Made by a program: the position numbers and the translations under genes. The notes below the pieces were generated by a model. It was not told where the DNA came from, made no database searches, and was given only the letters and a program-made list of their open reading frames with translations. A DNA stretch of 64,000 nucleotides from Arthrobacter sp. M4 (GTDB taxonomy: Bacteria > Actinomycetota > Actinomycetes > Actinomycetales > Micrococcaceae): the NCBI RefSeq assembly GCF_020251205.1, contig NZ_JAIWYX010000007.1, positions 124,001 to 188,000 on the forward strand. Reading direction: 5' to 3'. Positions 52,534 to 61,785 of the stretch are shown one piece after another. The first letter of the stretch is position 1. Each line of letters opens with the position of its first letter.

Positions 52534-53892
52534 ATGACAACGCACCCCAGCACACCCACGGTGGCCGAACCCAACCACGTTGAAGGCTCTGCCGAGGCCC
52601 GCCACGTTCCGCACCGGTGGCGGAACCTGGCAGTCCTCACCGGCGTCACCGTTGTCGACAACACGGAGGCCGGACTCAGCGCCACTTTGTTCCCGACCAT
52701 CGCAGCGGCACTCAAGCTGCAAAGCAGCCATCTGGGTCTATTGGCCGCGCTAGGCAAGCTCATCGCCGTCCCTGCAGGTCCGGCATGGGCGTGGTTGGCT
52801 GGCCGGATCGGCCGGCGGAAGGCCCTGGTCGCTACAACCTTCGTCGGCGGAGCGTTCGGCATCGCGGCTGGGTTTGCTCAGGACTTCGTCCAGCTCCTGA
52901 TCTTCAACACCCTAATGTCGGCAGCGATCATCGGCGGAAGCCCCATCGCCAACGCCATCATCGCCGACTCCTTCGATGACAGCCAGCGGGGCAAGGCCGC
53001 CGGCTACTTCTACGGGTTCATCAGCTTGATCAGCTCCTTCGTAGGCCCGGTCATTGCCCTCTTCACCGGACTGTCCGACGGCTGGCGCTATGGCATGTGG
53101 GCCATCGGCGCCATCTGCATCGTGGCGGGCGTTGCTGTCGCCGCGCTCCTCAAGGATCCCGGCGTAGGAGCGTCCGAGAAGCAGCTCGCAGATCTGGCGG
53201 GTCGCGAACGGCTCACACCTAAAGTCACAGTCCGCTCCGTGATGTCACTGTTCCGCATCCCGACCTTCTCCGTGATGATGATGTCCCGCCTGCTCTCCGG
53301 ACATCTCCTGATCGCCATCTTCGGCATCCAGTTCCTGGTCGCAGAGCGCGGCTTCACCAACGCAGTCGCAGCCATTGTCTTGCTTCCCTTTGGCCTGGGC
53401 TACTTCGCCGGTACGGTCGGCGGTGGCTGGCTGGTTGGGCTTCTGGACCGCGTCTTCCCCCACAATGGCCGCGTGGCTTACCTCCAGGGTGCCCAGGTGC
53501 TGTTTGCCGTCATCGCGTTCGTTGCCACACAGTTCTCCTACAACACAATCGCGGTCTACGGCATCTTCTGGGCTCTGATGGGCTTTGCGCAGGGCGCCAA
53601 CCCGCCAGTCAACCGCCCGATCGTCGCCGCCGTGATCCTTCCCGAGTTGCGCGGCCAGGCGTTCGCCATCTTCCTGACGGTCTTCGAAACCATCGGCTGG
53701 GCCGTGTTCTCCCTCGGTGCAGGTGCCCTGGCATCCTCGCTGGGCATCCAGACCGTGTTCCTTTGGACGCTGGTCATCCTGATGCTGGTGAACGCGCTGG
53801 TGCTCACTGTCCTCCACCGTTTCTATCCACGCGATGTTCGCCGGGTGGTCGACGAGCTGGAACGCCGCCGAGCCGAAGCTGCGGTGAGCTAG
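52534..53892 (+). CDS. MFS transporter linked to the sulfatase
   Basis: A 452-residue MFS protein with twelve hydrophobic segments. The loop 2-3 motif is AWLAGRIGRRKALVATTFVG, and GSPIANAIIADSFDDSQRGK lies before segment 5. The N-terminal 35 residues are hydrophilic. It follows the sulfatase by 34 nt with AGGA before the ATG, so it likely moves the sulfated substrate in or a product out. Confidence 0.85.
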   Translation: MTTHPSTPTVAEPNHVEGSAEARHVPHRWRNLAVLTGVTVVDNTEAGLSATLFPTIAAALKLQSSHLGLLAALGKLIAVPAGPAWAWLAGRIGRRKALVATTFVGGAFGIAAGFAQDFVQLLIFNTLMSAAIIGGSPIANAIIADSFDDSQRGKAAGYFYGFISLISSFVGPVIALFTGLSDGWRYGMWAIGAICIVAGVAVAALLKDPGVGASEKQLADLAGRERLTPKVTVRSVMSLFRIPTFSVMMMSRLLSGHLLIAIFGIQFLVAERGFTNAVAAIVLLPFGLGYFAGTVGGGWLVGLLDRVFPHNGRVAYLQGAQVLFAVIAFVATQFSYNTIAVYGIFWALMGFAQGANPPVNRPIVAAVILPELRGQAFAIFLTVFETIGWAVFSLGAGALASSLGIQTVFLWTLVILMLVNALVLTVLHRFYPRDVRRVVDELERRRAEAAVS

Positions 53893-54030
53893 GGCCTCAT
53901 CTGCCACATGCTCCGGAGGGGCTGCCCATGGCATGGGCGGCCCTTTTGGCGTTTTGGCCCTCTCGACTCTTCCGTGGGGGCGCGTGCTAGGGAATGCTGG
54001 GTGCCGGGCACCACATTTATGGAGGGCTAC

Positions 54031-56457
54031 GTGATCAACATAGAGAACTACCTTCGCTTCGAACGAGTGGACGACGTTGAAAAGACCGACGCCGGCCTGC
54101 TGGCCAGGCTCCATGGCGAACAGTTACGGATTGAAACGGTCCGGGACGACGTGGTGCGGCTCAAGATCAGTCGCGGCGGAGTGTTCGACGACGGCCCGAC
54201 CTTTGCGGTGGTTGCTGACACGTCCGTGGGGGCTGAGTTCAGCGTTTCCATCGATGAGGAGTCCGCGGTCCTCCGGACAGCTTGCCTGGTGGTCACCTTG
54301 GGGTTGGATCCGTTCCGGATCGATGTGCATCGCCCCGACGGCAGTACCGTGCTCGAATCGGCCCGCGACGACGAGGGGTACCTGAGCTACGCGACCCTGA
54401 ACGACGCCTTCGCCGTCGCGAGGACTTGCCTTCCCGAAGACGCCATTTACGGGCTCGGTGAGAAGACCGGTCATCAGGATAGGAAGGGAAGGGACTTCAC
54501 TCTCTGGAATACGGATGTCCTTGACCCGCACGCAGCAGGAGAATTCACCAAAGGGAAAGCGGTGGATGATCCCCGTGGTGACTTCACCAGCACCGAATTC
54601 GATCCGTATTATGTGTCAATTCCATTCTTCTATCACCAGAACCAGCTCTCCGGGAAAATGTCGGCGTCCTTTATGGACAACGGTTATCGCGGGAACTACG
54701 AATTCTCCGATCCGGAGCAATATCGTATCCATTTCTCCGGCGGCCAATACACTGAGTACATTTTCGCCGGACCCGGCATGCCGGAAATCCTGGAGGCTTA
54801 CACCTGGCTGACCGGACGCGCCGCATTACCGCCTTTGTGGTCACTGGGTTATCACCAGTGCCGCTGGTTCAAATACACGCAGGACGCAGTGGAAGCGATG
54901 GCCAAGCAGCACAGGGACCACCAGATTCCCTGCGATGCGTTATGGCTGGACATCGACTACATGGACGGCTACCGCGTTTTTACCTGGAATGCAGAGTCCT
55001 TTCCGGACCTGGAGAGTTTGACTGCAAACCTCAGCTCCATGGGATTCCGGCTGGTGACCATTGTGGATCCCGGGGTCAAATATGATCCGGGATATCGCGT
55101 CTTTGACCAGGCCGTCGACCGGGATGTTCTCTGCCGGACCGAGGGCGGCGACATTTATATCGGGCAGGTCTGGCCGGGAAAAACCGCATTCCCCGACTTC
55201 GTCACGGAAGAGGCCCGCGAATGGTGGGGCGAACTGAACGCCGAGCACGTGAAATCGGGCGTGGCCGGAATCTGGAATGACATGAACGAGCCCGCCACGG
55301 GGGCCATCCCGCCGTCGAGTATGCGCTTCGGCAAAGGCGAGTATTCGCACGAGCGCTACCACAACCAATACGCCCTGCTGATGGCCATGGGCACCACCAC
55401 CGGACTGCTGGAAGCGATGCCGGAACTCCGGACTTTTGTCCTTTCCCGGGCCGGATTTTCGGGCATCCAGCGCTACGCAGCCAATTGGATGGGCGATAAC
55501 GTAGCCCGCTGGGACCACCTGTGGATGAGCATGCCTATGGCTGCAGGTTTTGGAATTTCCGGCCAACCCTTTGTTGGTGCTGATATCGGCGGCTTCGCGG
55601 AGAACACCACTCCCGAACTGTTCCTGCGCTGGATGCAGTACGGCACGCTGACCCCGTTCTGCCGGAACCACTCAATGTCCAAGAACTACCAATACGCGTG
55701 GGTGTTTGGCGACACGGTCCTGAAGCATGTCCGCGAAGCGATTCGCCTGCGTTACCGCCTCATGCCATACATCTACTCCAGCTTTGTCCGGGCGGGCGAG
55801 ACCGGAGAGCCCGTGCAACGTCCGCTGGTTTTCGACTACCAATACGATGCCACCGTCACGGCCATAGACGATGAGTATCTGTTCGGGCGTGACCTCCTGG
55901 TGGCACCCGTCCTGGCGGCCGGTACAACGTCAAGGCAGGTCTACCTTCCCGCCGGGCGATGGTACGACTGGTACAGCCTTGCCGCCATTGACGGACCCCA
56001 GCACGTCATAGCTTCCACGCCGATGGACCGCATACCGCTTTACGCCCGCGGAGGCGCCGTCGTCCCCATGTGGCCCGAAGCGCCGGCGTCGACGGCCGGA
56101 TACTTTCCCGACGTCGTCGAACTTCATTTCTACGTTCCGGAGGACGGCCACGCCGCACACCACTCGCTGCTGCAGGAAGATGACGGCATCACGTTTGCGG
56201 CCAACGACGGCGATCGCCTGCGGACAGAATTCACGGCCTCGCGGTCCGGCTACATCGTCACCCTGCGTGGAAGGGCAACGGGCAACGGCTATCCCGAGTC
56301 ACTCCGCCAAGCCTTCCTGCTGCTCATCCACGGCGCTTCGCCCAACACCGTTAGGATCGACGGCGAAACTGTTGACGTCGGGAAATCGGGCGGGTTGGCC
56401 AGCGTGGAAATTCCCAACACGGGACAGTCGTTTACCGTGGAATTCGCAGTGCCATAG
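54031..56457 (+). CDS. Glycoside hydrolase family 31 (alpha-glucosidase-like)
   Basis: A GH31 enzyme of 808 residues. The nucleophile is Asp417 in GIWNDMNEP and the acid/base Asp489 in NWMGDNVARWDHLW. Upstream are the beta-sandwich FGLGE-like AIYGLGEKTGHQDRKG and the barrel start WSLGYHQCRWFKY. There is no signal peptide. WNDMNE points to an alpha-glucosidase rather than the sulfoquinovosidase type, although sulfatase genes precede it. GTG at 54031 follows GGAGGG; ATG at 54019 overlaps that ribosome site and is less likely. It begins 138 nt after the MFS gene. Confidence 0.9.
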   Translation: MINIENYLRFERVDDVEKTDAGLLARLHGEQLRIETVRDDVVRLKISRGGVFDDGPTFAVVADTSVGAEFSVSIDEESAVLRTACLVVTLGLDPFRIDVHRPDGSTVLESARDDEGYLSYATLNDAFAVARTCLPEDAIYGLGEKTGHQDRKGRDFTLWNTDVLDPHAAGEFTKGKAVDDPRGDFTSTEFDPYYVSIPFFYHQNQLSGKMSASFMDNGYRGNYEFSDPEQYRIHFSGGQYTEYIFAGPGMPEILEAYTWLTGRAALPPLWSLGYHQCRWFKYTQDAVEAMAKQHRDHQIPCDALWLDIDYMDGYRVFTWNAESFPDLESLTANLSSMGFRLVTIVDPGVKYDPGYRVFDQAVDRDVLCRTEGGDIYIGQVWPGKTAFPDFVTEEAREWWGELNAEHVKSGVAGIWNDMNEPATGAIPPSSMRFGKGEYSHERYHNQYALLMAMGTTTGLLEAMPELRTFVLSRAGFSGIQRYAANWMGDNVARWDHLWMSMPMAAGFGISGQPFVGADIGGFAENTTPELFLRWMQYGTLTPFCRNHSMSKNYQYAWVFGDTVLKHVREAIRLRYRLMPYIYSSFVRAGETGEPVQRPLVFDYQYDATVTAIDDEYLFGRDLLVAPVLAAGTTSRQVYLPAGRWYDWYSLAAIDGPQHVIASTPMDRIPLYARGGAVVPMWPEAPASTAGYFPDVVELHFYVPEDGHAAHHSLLQEDDGITFAANDGDRLRTEFTASRSGYIVTLRGRATGNGYPESLRQAFLLLIHGASPNTVRIDGETVDVGKSGGLASVEIPNTGQSFTVEFAVP

Positions 56458-56612
56458 CCTCCCCTGTGAATGTGTGGCCTGCTTTCACAGCCTCCTGACA
56501 GTTTCCGAACAGGCCTGCCCGAACTTCGGAACGCATTGTGGTGTGTGAGGGGGTGCAGACAGGCGCCTCCCCTACGAAGCCGTTACCGAACGGCAGATCG
56601 AGGAGACACCAC

Positions 56613-57152
56613 ATGTCACGAACCAAAAGAATCACGCTCGGCATCGCCGCCGGTGCTTTAGCCCTGGGCGCTGGTCTTGGCGTCACCAGCATGGCAACCG
56701 CCGCTGAGACGCCCACCCCGAGCCTCAGCGCCACGTCGTCCGCGGGCAGCACCGCGCCAGCCGACGGCCAGGGACACCACGGGCATAAGGGTGACCGTGG
56801 CCAGCTCGCCGCGGAGCTCGCCACCAAGCTCGGCGTGGATCAGGCCAAGGTGACCGAAGCACTTCAGGCGTTCCGGGATGCCAACAAGCCCACTACGCCG
56901 CCGGCTGAAGGCACCAAGCCTGACCGTACCGCCATGGAGACGGCGCTGGCCAAGTCCCTCGCCGAGAAGCTCGGCATTGAGGAGTCCAAGGTCACCACGG
57001 CTCTCCAGGAGATCCACGCAGCGGAGCAAGCGGAACGTGCGGCTGCTTTGAAGACCAGGCTGGACAAGGCGGTCACTGACGGCAAGTTGAGCCAGGCCGA
57101 GGCGGATGCCGTAACCAAAGCCGTTCAGAACGGCGTGATCAGCGGTCACTAA
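56613..57152 (+). CDS. Secreted helical-repeat protein
   Basis: A 179-residue exported protein. The signal peptide (RTKRITLGIAAGALALGAGL, then VTSMATAAET) probably ends at ATA-AE. A Thr/Ser/His-rich linker follows, then two tandem helical modules: LAAELATKLGVDQAKVTEAL and LAKSLAEKLGIEESKVTTAL. A basic-acidic helical tail ends in SQAEADAVTKAVQNG. Function unknown; similar small secreted proteins are common in Micrococcaceae. ATG at 56613 follows GAGGAGA. Confidence 0.8.
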   Translation: MSRTKRITLGIAAGALALGAGLGVTSMATAAETPTPSLSATSSAGSTAPADGQGHHGHKGDRGQLAAELATKLGVDQAKVTEALQAFRDANKPTTPPAEGTKPDRTAMETALAKSLAEKLGIEESKVTTALQEIHAAEQAERAAALKTRLDKAVTDGKLSQAEADAVTKAVQNGVISGH

Positions 57153-57168
57153 CACCGCTTGATCTTTT

Positions 57169-57219
57169 TCGGGCGAAGGCCCGAGCGAACGGTCCCCGGA
57201 AGTTTCCTGGGGGCCGTTC
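57169..57219. terminator. Two hairpins between convergent genes
   Basis: TCGGGC (57169-57174) pairs with GCCCGA (57179-57184). GAACGG (57187-57192) pairs with CCGTTC (57214-57219), with an inner CCCC/GGGG stem. They lie between the secreted protein gene and the LacI gene. Confidence 0.75.
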
Positions 57220-57282
57220 CGCGTCTGACGCGTCCGACGCCGGTGACGTCGCCGCTGCAGGCACCTCACCGCCGTCGGGCGT

Positions 57283-58305
57283 TCAGTTATTTGGCGCGGG
57301 CGGCGCGGTGGAACCGCGGATCACAAGGTGGGGCATGCTGCTGCGATCGACGACGGGCGCGTCCGGATTCAGCAGCCGGTCCAAGGCTGCGGTCCCGGCC
57401 GCTCGGCCAAGCTCGACGGCGTGCAGGTCAACCGAGGTCAGGTCGATTCCGTGGATCCGGGCGATTCTGGAGTTGTCGTAGCCCACAAGCGATAGGTCGT
57501 CAGGAATGGTTAATCCCCGCGCATAGGCAGCTTCGCGGACGCCCAGGGCGAACTGGTCGTTGTGCGTGAAGACAGCAGTCGGCCGGTCCGGGCCCTCCAG
57601 CAGCGATGCAGCCGCCCGCTCGGCCGCCTCCTGTGAATAGTCTTCGGCCGCCACAACCTGCGGGACCAGGCCCGCCGAACGCATTGTTTCCTCGTAGCTT
57701 TGACGGCGACCCTGGTGCCCTTCGTACAACGGACCGGCAATGTGTGCGATGCGTGTGTGGCCGAGGCCAAGCAAGTGCTCCGTCGCCGCGCGGGCTCCGG
57801 CGCGGTCGTCCGAGTACACGCTGTCCACGCCCTCAACCCGCCGGGCGACGCAGACAATGGGCACCGTGCCGGCCAGTTCGCGGACCTCGTGATCGGGATT
57901 CAGCAGCGTGGCAGCGATGACGATCCCCACCCTGGCTTCGATCAGTGAATCCATGGCCACATGATCAACAATGCCGGTGGAGTGGGACACGCTCAGGATG
58001 AGTCGGTTGCGGTTTTGGGGGATTGCCAGCCGCACGCCGCTCAGGATGTCCGCGTAAACCTCGTTGCGGAGGTCAAGCAAGTAAAGCCCGACGGCGGACC
58101 GCCGCTTGCTTGCCAGATCGGCGGCGACGGCGTTGGGTCGGTAGCCTAGACGCCTGGCTGCATCGAGGATTGCCTGCTTGGTTTCGCCGCTTACTCCGGG
58201 CGCTCCGCGGAAGGCGAAGGATACGAGGGTCCTGGAAACTCCCACTTCGCGTGCCACATCCGCCTGGGTGACAGGCCGATGTGGCCCCTGCGCCGGCGGA
58301 GTCAT
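57283..58305 (-). CDS. LacI family transcriptional regulator
   Basis: A 340-residue LacI-type repressor. The N-terminal helix-turn-helix is VTQADVAREVGVSRTLVSFA (about residues 12-32), with the hinge LGYRPNAVAADLASKR. The periplasmic-binding-like domain includes AVGLYLLDLRNEVYADILSG, VVGYD-like LVGYDNSRIARIHG and a C-terminal RGSTAPP. It is divergent from the sugar porter, with a perfect operator-like repeat between them. Confidence 0.92.
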   Translation of the reverse strand: MTPPAQGPHRPVTQADVAREVGVSRTLVSFAFRGAPGVSGETKQAILDAARRLGYRPNAVAADLASKRRSAVGLYLLDLRNEVYADILSGVRLAIPQNRNRLILSVSHSTGIVDHVAMDSLIEARVGIVIAATLLNPDHEVRELAGTVPIVCVARRVEGVDSVYSDDRAGARAATEHLLGLGHTRIAHIAGPLYEGHQGRRQSYEETMRSAGLVPQVVAAEDYSQEAAERAAASLLEGPDRPTAVFTHNDQFALGVREAAYARGLTIPDDLSLVGYDNSRIARIHGIDLTSVDLHAVELGRAAGTAALDRLLNPDAPVVDRSSMPHLVIRGSTAPPAPNN

Positions 58306-58342
58306 GCCTCCATCCTCCCACTGCCTTTGTCAGAACAAAATT

Positions 58343-58359
58343 AAACTGTTTGTCAGTTT
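58343..58359. promoter_or_regulatory. LacI operator candidate (AAACTG-N5-CAGTTT)
   Basis: A perfect 6-bp inverted repeat around TTTGT, 38-54 nt from the lacI start and 83-99 nt from the sugar porter start. A TTGACC at 58358 overlaps it and could be a -35 hexamer for the porter. Confidence 0.65.
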
Positions 58360-58441
58360 GACCTTACATTTAAGACTTTCGCGCGTTAGTCTTGTTCAAG
58401 CGCGGCACACAGTGACCGCTCCAGACGACAAAGGAGTCCTT

Positions 58442-59887
58442 ATGTCTGCAACTCAAGCGCAGCGTTCGGGTACGGAAACCCAGCTTCCGCCGCTCACCGA
58501 CGGACCGCATCGCAAGCGCCTTGGGCTTGTTGCCCTGATCGCCACGTTCGGCGGCCTGCTCTTCGGCTACGACACCGGTGTTATCAACGGCGCACTCCGT
58601 CCGATGACCAGCGAGCTTTCACTTACTCCATTGACGGAGGGCGTCGTGACCAGCTCGCTGCTGTTCGGCGCCGCCGCTGGTGCGGTCGCTGGTGGCCGCC
58701 TCTCCGACACGTGGGGGCGTCGGAAGACGATCATCCTGCTCGCTGTTCTGTTCCTTGTTGGCGCACTCGCCTGTGTATTCGCGCCGAACTTCGAAATCAT
58801 GGTGGTCGGACGCGTAATCCTCGGCCTCGCCGTCGGCGGTGCCTCCTCAGTGGTACCTGTCTTCCTGGCCGAGTTGGCGCCTTTCGAGATTCGCGGCTCC
58901 CTTGCCGGCCGCAACGAGCTGATGATCGTTATCGGCCAGCTGGCCGCGTTTGTGGTCAACGCCATCATCGGCAATGTATGGGGTGAATTCGGTGGCGTTT
59001 GGCGCATCATGCTCGCCGTCGCCGCACTGCCGGCCCTGGCGCTGTTCTTCGGCATGCTGCGGATGCCCGAGTCACCACGCTGGCTCATTTCGAAGGGCCG
59101 TACACAGGATGCCCTCGCGGTCCTCAAGACCATTCGTTCGCCCGAACGCGCTGAGGCGGAGATGGCTGACGTCAAGCACCTTGCGGACGAGGAAAAGGAC
59201 ATGAACCTGTCTGGCTGGGGCGCACTGAGGAACAAGTGGCTTCTGCGTATCCTGCTTGTTGGCATCGGCCTGGGTGTGGCTCAGCAGCTCACCGGTATCA
59301 ACTCGATCATGTACTACGGCCAGAACGTTCTGGTTGAGGCTGGCTTCGACTCCAGCGCCGCCCTTATCGCCAACATCGCGCCCGGTGTTATCGCCGTCGT
59401 CGGTGGCGTAATTGCCCTCAGCATGATGCAGCGTGTCAACCGCCGCACCACCCTCATCACCGGCTTCACCCTGACCACCATCTGCCACTTCCTCATCGGC
59501 ATCGCATCCATCGCATTGCCTGTTGGCAACCCGGCGCGTCCGTTCGTGATCCTGTTCCTGGTTGTGGCCTTCGTTGGTTCGATGCAGACCTTCCTCAACA
59601 TCGCCGTGTGGGTGATGCTCTCCGAGATCTTCCCGCTGCACATCCGTGGCTTCGCGATCGGCGTCTCCATCTTCTGCTTGTGGATCGCCAACGCCATCCT
59701 GGGCCTGTTCTTCCCGTCGCTCGTTGCCGCGGTGGGGATCACGGGCACGTTCTTCCTGTTCGGCGTGGTGGGCATCCTGGCCCTGATCTTCATCTACACA
59801 CAAGTTCCCGAGACCCGCGGCCGCACGCTGGAAGCGCTTGAGGAGGATGTCACCACAGGCGCCATCTACGTGGTTCACAAGAAGTAG
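58442..59887 (+). CDS. Sugar porter (MFS sugar:H+ symporter)
   Basis: A 481-residue sugar porter: FGGLLFGYDTGVINGAL at segment 1, GRLSDTWGRRKTIILLAVLF, RVILGLAVGGASSVVPVFLA, the sugar-contact QQLTGINSIMYYGQNVL and PETRGRTLEALEE at the end. These motifs are those of XylE/IolT/GLUT-like carriers for hexoses, pentoses or inositol. ATG at 58442 follows AAAGGAG. It probably responds to the LacI repressor and could serve GH31 products. Confidence 0.92.
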   Translation: MSATQAQRSGTETQLPPLTDGPHRKRLGLVALIATFGGLLFGYDTGVINGALRPMTSELSLTPLTEGVVTSSLLFGAAAGAVAGGRLSDTWGRRKTIILLAVLFLVGALACVFAPNFEIMVVGRVILGLAVGGASSVVPVFLAELAPFEIRGSLAGRNELMIVIGQLAAFVVNAIIGNVWGEFGGVWRIMLAVAALPALALFFGMLRMPESPRWLISKGRTQDALAVLKTIRSPERAEAEMADVKHLADEEKDMNLSGWGALRNKWLLRILLVGIGLGVAQQLTGINSIMYYGQNVLVEAGFDSSAALIANIAPGVIAVVGGVIALSMMQRVNRRTTLITGFTLTTICHFLIGIASIALPVGNPARPFVILFLVVAFVGSMQTFLNIAVWVMLSEIFPLHIRGFAIGVSIFCLWIANAILGLFFPSLVAAVGITGTFFLFGVVGILALIFIYTQVPETRGRTLEALEEDVTTGAIYVVHKK

Positions 59888-59917
59888 CCTTTAGCCGCTT
59901 CAATTGCCTGGCGCCCC

Positions 59918-59950
59918 GCCCCGCTCTGTTGTCCGGAGCGGGGCGCTTTG
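59918..59950 (+). terminator. Terminator after the sugar porter gene
   Basis: GCCCCGCTC (59918-59926) pairs with GAGCGGGGC (59936-59944), followed by GCTTTGCTGT. It lies about 30 nt past the stop codon. Confidence 0.75.
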
Positions 59951-60278
59951 CTGTCTGTTGCTGCCGAGAGGAACGGGCAGGATATTGCCGGTTTACCTTC
60001 TTTTGCTGCCTTTATCGCCCTGAAAATGCGATTTCGGCAGAATGTTGCCGAAAAGCTCATTTTAGGTCTCTGTCTGCTGCACGAGCCATCAGACTGGAGG
60101 AATCGCCTTTCGAAGGATCTGTGCTCCGGGCGCCCACAGGGAGCTCCGATTCCGGGGTGCTGCGCTTGAAGGCTGAGCTAACCGGCAACGGATGAGGGCG
60201 GGTTGCGCCAGCGAATCGCACGGCCATGTGGAGGGCGGCCAACTTTCCACCCCATCCACAAACCCCATCGGGTGGGAG
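59951..60278. other. Non-coding spacer
   Basis: About 330 bases between the sugar porter terminator and the convergent metalloprotease gene. Apart from the inverted repeat at 60020-60065, I see nothing in it. Confidence 0.5.
60020..60065. repeat. Bulged inverted repeat
   Basis: TTTCGGCA (60032-60039) pairs with TGCCGAAA (60046-60053) over a 6-nt loop. Outside it CTGAAAATG pairs with CATTTTAG with one bulge. The words CCGAAA and AATGTT also occur in the 61-nt palindrome at 5925, but the arrangement differs. Confidence 0.6.
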
Positions 60279-61622
60279 TTAGAAATTCTTGCTGCAGGGG
60301 CCTGTGCCCAGCTTTGCCAGGCCGGCCAGGTCGCCCGCCGCGAAGTCGTGCACTGACGAAGCCTCGTCGTACATCAACTGCGTCGGATCGTCCACGTGGT
60401 CCAGGCCCAGCAAATGGCCGAGTTCGTGCATCACTACGGCAGCTCCGACGTCGCGCCCGTTCCAAGCGGTCAGCACCTGCCGGAACTGCGCGGCATCAAG
60501 CGACAACGTCCCCGTCACGTAGGCCTTGTACCCGTTGCTGAGCCCGATCGAAGAACTGCCGCCGAGTCCGATGGTCTGGCCCGCCAAGCGCGGAACCACC
60601 GCAGGCGACGTCCAAGCGATGAGGACGGGAGCCCAGCGGTCGCCGTACTTGTCCGGCTGATAGCTGGCACGCCCATCTGCCGGGAGTTCGTCGGTGGTGC
60701 CGTCGTAGACGAACTTCAGCCCGGTTGCCTGGCTGACCTTACGGACGGCGTCATCAATGATCTCCCGCCCGGCGGACGGAGCGAGCGCGTCATTGATGAC
60801 GTAATGGATGGGTCTGCAGGGGGAGTAGCTCACGGGTTGGCCGTCGGCTTTGACGGTTAGGAACTTGTACGAGTTGCTGAAGTACTGGGGCGCCGGCGGG
60901 TACCCGAGTGGAGAGTTTCCTTCCTCGAAACCGGGGTGCGGTTCGTGGCGCTGGCCGAATCCTTGGAAAGAAGGGGATGGCGCACCGGAGACCGCGCTTC
61001 CGGGCAGAAGGTGGAACTCGCCGCCAACGTAGGCGGCGGCGCACAATGCCGTGATCAGTGACAGCAGGAACGCGACGGCGGCCCAGCTGCTCTTCTTGAG
61101 TCGTGCGGGTCGCAGGGCGTGTTGCTTGGCTCCTAGGGCGGGCTGGCTTTCGGGGGCCGTTGCCCGCTGTTCCGCCAAGTTGCCCGCCGGCCCGGCGTCT
61201 AGTGGCGCAGGGCTGGAAGGCCCGACGTCGGACGGCGCCGGGTTGGCGGGCCCGACGTCTAGTGTCGCCGGGTTGGCGGGCTCGACGTCGGACGGCGCGA
61301 CTTCGCGTCCGGCGTCTAGTGTCGCCGGGTTGGCGGGCTCGACGTCGGACGGCGCGTCTTCGCGCCCGACTGCAGGCCGCAATGGATCCAGCCCCGGATA
61401 TTCCAAGCCGGTACGTGCCAAGCGCACGTGCTCCGCCTTTACCTGGCGCAGATGCCGCTGGCGGACCTGGTTGTTGTGGCTGGCCGCATGCCGTGGGCCC
61501 ACACGGCTTGGCCGGATGGCGGCATGGGCCGGGGCATGGGGTGCTTCCTGGATGTTGGTACGACGCATCTGCGCGCTGGAAGATGGATCGTCCGGCCACG
61601 CCGGAGACGGTCTAGGTTCCAA
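60279..61622 (-). CDS. Membrane-anchored matrixin-like metalloprotease 1
   Basis: A 447-residue protein. The cytoplasmic N-terminal part (about 190 residues) includes an in-frame repeat region rich in EPANPATLD. One membrane segment follows (AAVAFLLSLITALCAAAYVG), then an extracellular zinc protease domain with HELGHLLGLDHVDDPTQLMY: the HExxHxxGxxH zinc site and a Met-turn. The TTG at 61622 follows AGGGGG; an ATG at 61568 is an alternative. A close paralogue lies 163 nt upstream on the same strand. Substrate unknown; a cell-envelope role is inference. Confidence 0.8.
   Translation of the reverse strand: MEPRPSPAWPDDPSSSAQMRRTNIQEAPHAPAHAAIRPSRVGPRHAASHNNQVRQRHLRQVKAEHVRLARTGLEYPGLDPLRPAVGREDAPSDVEPANPATLDAGREVAPSDVEPANPATLDVGPANPAPSDVGPSSPAPLDAGPAGNLAEQRATAPESQPALGAKQHALRPARLKKSSWAAVAFLLSLITALCAAAYVGGEFHLLPGSAVSGAPSPSFQGFGQRHEPHPGFEEGNSPLGYPPAPQYFSNSYKFLTVKADGQPVSYSPCRPIHYVINDALAPSAGREIIDDAVRKVSQATGLKFVYDGTTDELPADGRASYQPDKYGDRWAPVLIAWTSPAVVPRLAGQTIGLGGSSSIGLSNGYKAYVTGTLSLDAAQFRQVLTAWNGRDVGAAVVMHELGHLLGLDHVDDPTQLMYDEASSVHDFAAGDLAGLAKLGTGPCSKNF
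61256..61356. repeat. 44-bp direct repeat inside the metalloprotease gene
   Basis: Identical 44-bp copies at 61256-61299 and 61313-61356, period 57 bp (19 codons, so the frame is kept), with further degenerate copies to about 61200. They encode the Pro/Ala-rich repeats before the membrane segment. Confidence 0.88.
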
Positions 61623-61785
61623 TTGAACCCCCTGCCACGGCTACTGTGCCACGGGCTGAGACCTTCTCCGTCGGCGTCTTGTGGGACAGCTTAGATCGGG
61701 TGCGTCGGTCAGTCCACAACCTTCGCCGGTTAATTACGCCAATGCGGTGCAACAAAGCGAGTGGGCGAGCTCAGACTGTGTCGGC

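Noticed and set aside
54031..56457. Sulfoquinovosidase, because of nearby sulfatase genes
   Set aside because: The nucleophile motif WNDMNE is that of alpha-glucosidase-type GH31 enzymes rather than the YihQ type.
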